From Cellulosimicrobium cellulans (GTDB taxonomy: Bacteria; Actinomycetota; Actinomycetes; Actinomycetales; Cellulomonadaceae), in NCBI RefSeq assembly GCF_016907755.1, contig NZ_JAFBCN010000001.1, forward strand, positions 992,001-1,056,000: a stretch of 64,000 nt of DNA, given 5' to 3'. The notes under the pieces were generated by a model, which was not told where the DNA came from, did not search any database, and saw nothing but the letters and a program-made list of their open reading frames with translations. The position numbers and the translations under genes were made by a program. Of this stretch, positions 60,232-64,000 are shown one piece after another (position 1 is the first letter of the stretch; each line of letters begins with the position of its first letter).

Positions 60232-61047
60232 TCAGGCGTCCTTCCCGTCCGTCTCGCCGTGCCCGACGGCGGTCGTGTCCTCGGTGACGGCCGGCTCGCC
60301 GCCGGTGCCCGCCGCGTCGGCCGCGATCTGCGCCTCGAGCGCCGCGGCCCGCTTCTCGGCGCGGCGCCCGCGCCAGACCTCCACGATCATCGGGATCACC
60401 GAGAGGAACACGATGAGCAGGACGAGCGCCTCGATGTTGTCCTTGACGAACGTGATGTTGCCGAGCAGGTAGCCGAGCCACGTGAGGCCCACGGCCCACA
60501 GCAGCGCGCCGAGCGCGTTGAACCCCACGAAGTGGCGGTAGTGCATCTTGCCGACGCCCGCGGCGACCGGCGCGTACGTGCGCACGATGGGCACGAAGCG
60601 CGCGATGACGATCGTCCGGCCGCCGTACTTCTCGAAGTAGGCGTTGGTCTGGTCGATGTACTTGCGCTTGAAGAACCGCGAGTCCGGCCGGTCGAACACC
60701 TTGGGCCCGACGGTGCGCCCGATGAGGTACGCCGTCTGGTCGCCGAGGAACGCCGCCGCGAAGAGCAGGAGGAGCAGCACGGGCAGGCTGATCTGCAGCG
60801 AGTCCTGCGCGACGAGCGCGCCCGCGGTGAACAGCAGCGAGTCGCCCGGCAGGATCGGGAACAGCAGGCCCGTCTCGATGAAGATGACGACCACGATGCC
60901 CACGAGCGCGGCGTCGCCGAAGCGCTCGATGAGCGACATCGGGTCCATCCAGTCCGGGCCCAGGGCGGCGACGGGTCCGGCGGCGCCGAGGCCCGCGGCG
61001 TGCGCGGCCCCGGGCAGGGCGGAGACGAGCTCGGCGAGGGTGTTCAC
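60232..61047 (-). CDS. DedA family membrane protein
   Basis: A 271-residue membrane protein of the DedA/SNARE-associated (DUF2062-neighbour, VTT) family. Signature elements are ETGLLFPILPGDSLLFTAGA (about residues 54-73), FLGDQTAYLIGRTVGPKVFD and RFVPIVRTYAPVAAGVGKMH with its conserved Arg, and the G-rich FNALGALLWAVGLTWLGYLL helix. DedA proteins act in undecaprenyl phosphate or phospholipid flipping and envelope homeostasis. The C-terminal ~50 residues are charged. GTG start at 61047 with TACGCT eight bases upstream. Confidence 0.93.
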   Translation of the reverse strand: MNTLAELVSALPGAAHAAGLGAAGPVAALGPDWMDPMSLIERFGDAALVGIVVVIFIETGLLFPILPGDSLLFTAGALVAQDSLQISLPVLLLLLFAAAFLGDQTAYLIGRTVGPKVFDRPDSRFFKRKYIDQTNAYFEKYGGRTIVIARFVPIVRTYAPVAAGVGKMHYRHFVGFNALGALLWAVGLTWLGYLLGNITFVKDNIEALVLLIVFLSVIPMIVEVWRGRRAEKRAAALEAQIAADAAGTGGEPAVTEDTTAVGHGETDGKDA

Positions 61048-61055
61048 GGGTCACC

Positions 61056-61061
61056 AGCGTA
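61056..61061 (-). promoter_or_regulatory. Possible leaderless -10 (TACGCT) for DedA operon
   Basis: TACGCT ends eight bases before the GTG at 61047 on the minus strand. The spacing is one longer than most other examples. Confidence 0.5.
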
Positions 61062-61147
61062 GTGGGGGCGGTGCGCTCGTCCCCGACGCCGGGTGTGCAC
61101 CGGCCGTGAAGGTCTCGCGCGGCCGGAGCGGTGAGGCGCGTACCGGG

Positions 61148-61153
61148 CAGAAT
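61148..61153 (+). promoter_or_regulatory. Possible leaderless -10 (CAGAAT) for NmrA-like gene
   Basis: CAGAAT ends seven bases before the ATG at 61161; A at position 2 and T at position 6 fit. Confidence 0.5.
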
Positions 61154-61160
61154 GTCCGTC

Positions 61161-62003
61161 ATGGCGAGCATCGCGGTGGTGGGCGGGACCGGCGCGGCAG
61201 GTCGCGCCGTCGTGCGGGAGGCCGTCGCGCGCGGCCACGACGTGCGCGTGCTCTCGCGGCACGTGCCGGACGACGGGGCGCGGGTCCCCGGGACGACGCA
61301 CCACCGCGTCGACCTCCTCGGGTCCGACGACGGCACGGTCACGACCGCGCTCGACACGGCGTTCGCAGGCGCCGACGCGGTGGTCGACGCGAGCAACGGG
61401 ATGTCGCCGGGGGCGATGAAGGTCTTCACGGTCGGCGCGCGTCGCCTCGCCGCGGCGGCCCACCGTGCCGGGGTCGGCCGCGTGGTGGTGCTGTCCATCG
61501 TGAACGTCGACCAGGGCGACTACGGGTACTACCGCGCGAAGGCCGAGCAGGAGCGGATCCTCTCGTCCGGGGGCGTCCCGACGACGGTCGTGCGCGCGAC
61601 CCAGTTCCACGAGTTCCTCGAGATCTTCCTCGGGCGCGACGGACGGCTCGGCCGGTGGGCGCGCCTCGGCCTCCTGCCCGTGCCGCGCGGGGTGCGGTTC
61701 CAGCCGATCGCGCTCGCCGACGTCGCGCGGGCGCTCGTCGACGCCGCCGAGGGGACGCCGCCCGGGAGCGGCGTGCCAGGTCCCGGCCCCGCCGCGACGA
61801 CCGTGACGATCGGCGGCCCGGAGGTCCTCGACGCGCGCGACATGGCGCGCGCCTGGCGCGCGGCGCACGGCTCGCGCCGGCCGGTCGTCGGTGTGCCGCT
61901 GCCCGGCCCCCTGGGAGAGTTCTTCCGCGCGGGCCACAACCTCGTGCCCGACCACCGCTACGGGACGCTCACGTACCGCGAGTGGCTGCGGGAGCGCGCA
62001 TGA
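61161..62003 (+). CDS. NAD(P)-binding protein, NmrA/extended-SDR type
   Basis: A 280-residue Rossmann protein. ASIAVVGGTGAAGRAVVREA at the start is the GGxGxxG nucleotide loop, followed by VRVLSRHVPDDGARVPG. A YYRAKAEQERILSSGGVPTT segment has the YxxxK-like pair. The C-terminus (ATQFHEFLEIFLGRDGRLGR; LADVARALVDAAEG) is like that of NmrA/atypical SDR redox sensors or reductases. Start overlap ATGA with the methyltransferase downstream. Function unknown. Confidence 0.88.
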   Translation: MASIAVVGGTGAAGRAVVREAVARGHDVRVLSRHVPDDGARVPGTTHHRVDLLGSDDGTVTTALDTAFAGADAVVDASNGMSPGAMKVFTVGARRLAAAAHRAGVGRVVVLSIVNVDQGDYGYYRAKAEQERILSSGGVPTTVVRATQFHEFLEIFLGRDGRLGRWARLGLLPVPRGVRFQPIALADVARALVDAAEGTPPGSGVPGPGPAATTVTIGGPEVLDARDMARAWRAAHGSRRPVVGVPLPGPLGEFFRAGHNLVPDHRYGTLTYREWLRERA

Positions 62004-62761
62004 CGCCGTCCGACGGGGTGCGCGCGGAGCCGCCCGGGGCGCGACCCGCCGTCGGGGACGACGAGCGCGCCGAGGAGCGCGGCGAGGAGCGCGAGGTGGG
62101 GGTGGGGCCGTGGCCCGGCGGGCCGGACGCGTGGCCGCGCGTCCCGGACCTCGGGGGCCCGCCCGGGGCGACCCGCCTCGACCCCCGCTACGACCCCGAG
62201 CTGCTCGCGCACGGCGACCGGCGCAACGTCGTCGACGCCTACCGCTACTGGACCGTCGAGGCCGTCGTGGCGGACCTCGACGCGCGGCGCGACCCCGCGC
62301 GCTCCCTGCACGTCGCGATCGAGAACTGGGCGCACGACCTCAACATCGGGTCCGTGGTGCGCACGGCGAACGCGTTCAACGCGGCGGGCGTGCACGTCGT
62401 CGGGCGGCGCCGGTGGAACCGCCGCGGCGCGATGGTCACCGACCGCTACCTCCACGTGCACCACCACGCGTCCGTCGACGACCTCGCGACCTGGGCCGCG
62501 GGGGAGGGGCTGCCGCTCCTGGGCGTCGACAACCTGCCGGGCTCCGTCCCGATCGAGGGCTACGCGCTGCCCGCGTCGTGCGTGCTGCTGCTCGGCCAGG
62601 AGTCGACCGGGCTCACGCCCGAGGCGGTCGCCGCGTGCCGCGACGTCCTGCACATCACCCAGCACGGCTCGACCCGCTCGATCAACGCCGGGGCGGCGGG
62701 CGCGATCGCCCTGCACGCGTGGGCCGCGCGGCACCTCGCCCCGGCCGGCGGCGCGAGGTAG
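62000..62761 (+). CDS. TrmH (SpoU) family RNA 2'-O-methyltransferase
   Basis: A 253-residue SPOUT methyltransferase. An N-terminal extension (about 60 residues, Glu/Arg/Pro-rich) is followed by the catalytic domain: IENWAHDLNIGSVVRTANAF (motif 1), VLLLGQESTGLTPEAVAACR (motif 2) and THQHGSTRSINAGAAG-type ITQHGSTRSINAGAAGAIAL (motif 3). It methylates ribose in tRNA or rRNA; the position is not known. ATG at 62000 overlaps the NmrA-like stop. The stop codon TAG at 62759-62761 is provided by the GAGGTAGAG repeat that follows. Confidence 0.92.
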   Translation: MTPSDGVRAEPPGARPAVGDDERAEERGEEREVGVGPWPGGPDAWPRVPDLGGPPGATRLDPRYDPELLAHGDRRNVVDAYRYWTVEAVVADLDARRDPARSLHVAIENWAHDLNIGSVVRTANAFNAAGVHVVGRRRWNRRGAMVTDRYLHVHHHASVDDLATWAAGEGLPLLGVDNLPGSVPIEGYALPASCVLLLGQESTGLTPEAVAACRDVLHITQHGSTRSINAGAAGAIALHAWAARHLAPAGGAR

Positions 62762-62788
62762 AGGCGTGGTCACCGGGCGACCACAGGT
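62755..62788 (+). repeat. REP-like motif GAGGTAGAGGCGTGGTC overlapping a stop codon
   Basis: The 17-bp motif at 62755-62771 is a single full copy, identical at 15 of 17 positions to the clpB-side copy. GTGGTC and GACCAC (62766-62771 / 62779-62784) form a short stem. The insertion is at the exact end of the methyltransferase gene and supplies its TAG. Confidence 0.75.
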
Positions 62789-62871
62789 CGAACGGCCCTG
62801 ACGCCCGCGCTGTCATCCATGCCAGACTTTGACCCGACAGTCCACCCCGCACGACTCCACAGGAGCTTCGC

Positions 62872-63894
62872 ATGCCCATCGCTACCCCCGAGGTCTACGC
62901 CGAGATGATCGACCGGGCGAAGGCAGGCTCGTTCGCCTACCCGGCCGTCAACATCACCTCGTCGCAGACCATCACCGCCGCGCTCCAGGGCTTCGCCGAG
63001 GCCGAGTCCGACGGCATCATCCAGGTCTCCGTGGGCGGCGCCGAGTACGGCTCGGGTTCGACGGTCAAGGACCGCATCGCCGGTTCGCTCGCGCTCGCGG
63101 CGTACGCGCGCGAGGTCGCGAACAGCTACCCCGTGCAGATCGCGATCCACACCGACCACTGCGTCAAGAAGAACCTCGACTCCTGGGTCCGCCCGCTCCT
63201 GGCCCTCGAGGCCGAGCAGGTGAAGAACGGCGGCCTGCCGACGTTCCAGTCGCACATGTACGACGGCTCGGACGTCCCGCTGGACGAGAACCTCACCATC
63301 GCGGCGGAGCTCCTCGAGCTCTCGCAGGCGGCGCGCACGATCCTCGAGATCGAGGTCGGCGTCGTCGGTGGCGAGGAGGACGGCCACGAGGCCGAGATCA
63401 ACGAGAAGCTCTACACGACGGTCGAGGACGGCCTCGCGACGATCGCGGCCCTCGGCACGGGTGAGAAGGGCCGCTACCTGACGGCCCTCACGTTCGGCAA
63501 CGTGCACGGCGTGTACAAGCCGGGCGCGGTCAAGCTCCGCCCGGAGATCCTCAAGGAGATCCAGGAGGCCGTCGGCGCGAAGGTCGGCAAGGCGAACCCG
63601 TTCGACCTCGTCTTCCACGGCGGCTCCGGCTCCACGGCCGAGGAGATCTCGGCCGCGGTCGACTACGGCGTCATCAAGATGAACATCGACACGGACACGC
63701 AGTACGCGTTCACGCGTCCGGTCGTCGGCCACATGTTCTCGAACTACGACGGCGTCCTGAAGGTCGACGGCGAGGTCGGCAACAAGAAGGCCTACGACCC
63801 GCGCGCCTGGGGCAAGCTGGCCGAGGCCGGCATGGCCGCTCGCATCATCGAGGCGTCGCAGCAGCTGCGCTCGGCGGGCAACAAGATCCGCTGA
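62872..63894 (+). CDS. fbaA: Class II fructose-bisphosphate aldolase
   Basis: A 340-residue zinc-dependent glycolytic aldolase that splits fructose-1,6-bisphosphate. Metal and substrate residues are present: IAIHTDHCVKK (Asp/His, about residues 90-100), EIEVGVVGGEEDG (Glu), FGNVHGVYKPG (His), LVFHGGSGST (His) and KMNIDTDTQYAFT. Full length for the class IIA family. AGGAG at 62861-62865 is a standard ribosome binding site. A single gene, in a strongly expressed style (optimal codons). Confidence 0.98.
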   Translation: MPIATPEVYAEMIDRAKAGSFAYPAVNITSSQTITAALQGFAEAESDGIIQVSVGGAEYGSGSTVKDRIAGSLALAAYAREVANSYPVQIAIHTDHCVKKNLDSWVRPLLALEAEQVKNGGLPTFQSHMYDGSDVPLDENLTIAAELLELSQAARTILEIEVGVVGGEEDGHEAEINEKLYTTVEDGLATIAALGTGEKGRYLTALTFGNVHGVYKPGAVKLRPEILKEIQEAVGAKVGKANPFDLVFHGGSGSTAEEISAAVDYGVIKMNIDTDTQYAFTRPVVGHMFSNYDGVLKVDGEVGNKKAYDPRAWGKLAEAGMAARIIEASQQLRSAGNKIR

Positions 63895-63902
63895 CGCCCC
63901 GA

Positions 63903-63967
63903 GAGCCGGCGCTGCGCCGGCTCCGGACGCGCGAAGGCCCCCGGTCCGTACGGACCGGGGGCCTTCG
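63903..63967 (+). terminator. Two tandem terminator hairpins after fbaA
   Basis: A 10-bp stem (63903-63912 / 63914-63923, 1-base spacer) is followed by a 17-bp stem (63932-63948 / 63951-63967). Both are perfect. Doubling fits a highly expressed gene. The last 33 bases of the window show nothing more. Confidence 0.92.
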
Positions 63968-64000
63968 TCGTGGGTCGTGCCCGGTGCGGGCCGTGCAGCT

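Noticed and set aside
62762-62871. Riboswitch or glycolytic leader structure before fbaA
   Set aside because: Only a short stem from the repeat is seen; the rest of the 110 bases shows no conserved aptamer-like structure.

Overview
This is a high-GC (roughly 73-75%) actinobacterial chromosome segment that is gene-dense, without insertion sequences, phage or CRISPR. The secreted polysaccharide-degrading enzymes, the fused MrpAB antiporter subunit, the ClpB/HspR/SigH-type heat-shock promoter, LAXTG sortase signals and many leaderless start codons all point to the Micrococcales. The look of the window is closest to Cellulosimicrobium, Cellulomonas or Isoptericola; that genus-level placement is inference.

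Layout. (1) 1-15254 is a mannose/mannoside utilisation region. It holds a CUT1-type sugar ABC importer (solute-binding lipoprotein and first permease on the minus strand, running off the left edge), then a divergent tightly overlapping operon ROK regulator - CUT2-type binding lipoprotein - ATPase - permease - LacI regulator, then a 1810-residue secreted GH92 alpha-mannosidase and an AGE-family (mannose isomerase-like) enzyme. The same operator core (GACAGCGCTGTC) sits in the importer/ROK intergenic region and in front of the mannosidase, which links them as one regulon. (2) 15386-19501 holds a DUF234-type ATPase, tRNA-Gly(CCC), a TM2 protein, dcd and an unrecognised protein. (3) 19706-26459 is a complete mrpA(B)CDEFG antiporter operon, followed by a CDF metal exporter and a CAP-domain protein. 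(4) 28688-34029 holds a DNA-alkylation repair pair (Ada-AlkA fusion plus Ogt), a YczE-like membrane protein, an alpha/beta hydrolase and an enoyl-CoA hydratase/HIBYL-CoA hydrolase-like protein. (5) 34142-38356 is an LppM-like lipoprotein divergent from clpB, whose promoter carries both an HspR (HAIR) operator and a SigH/SigR-type promoter. (6) 38491-47809 holds a lipid kinase, small membrane proteins, a two-component system with its ABC-2 exporter, a peptidoglycan-binding protein, a TetR regulator and two DUF4190/septum-formation membrane proteins. (7) 47995-51072 is a secreted alpha-amylase with two starch-binding modules behind a cluster of TTGCAA-type operators. (8) 51124-54836 holds exonuclease III, an SDR, an imine-reductase-like enzyme with a divergent MerR regulator, and pyrE. 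(9) 55016-59374 is a 1452-residue sortase-anchored haem-binding protein with three HtaA domains behind two tandem DtxR/IdeR boxes. (10) 59457-63894 holds HAD and DedA genes, an NmrA-like protein, a TrmH-type methyltransferase and class II fructose-bisphosphate aldolase.

Recurring structure. At least a dozen genes carry a TANNNT-like -10 hexamer 6-8 bases before the start codon, i.e. a leaderless layout. A 17-bp motif (GAGGTAGAGSCSTGGTC) recurs about eight times, mostly as inverted pairs, at three intergenic sites and behaves like a REP element. Long GC-rich hairpins separate most transcription units.
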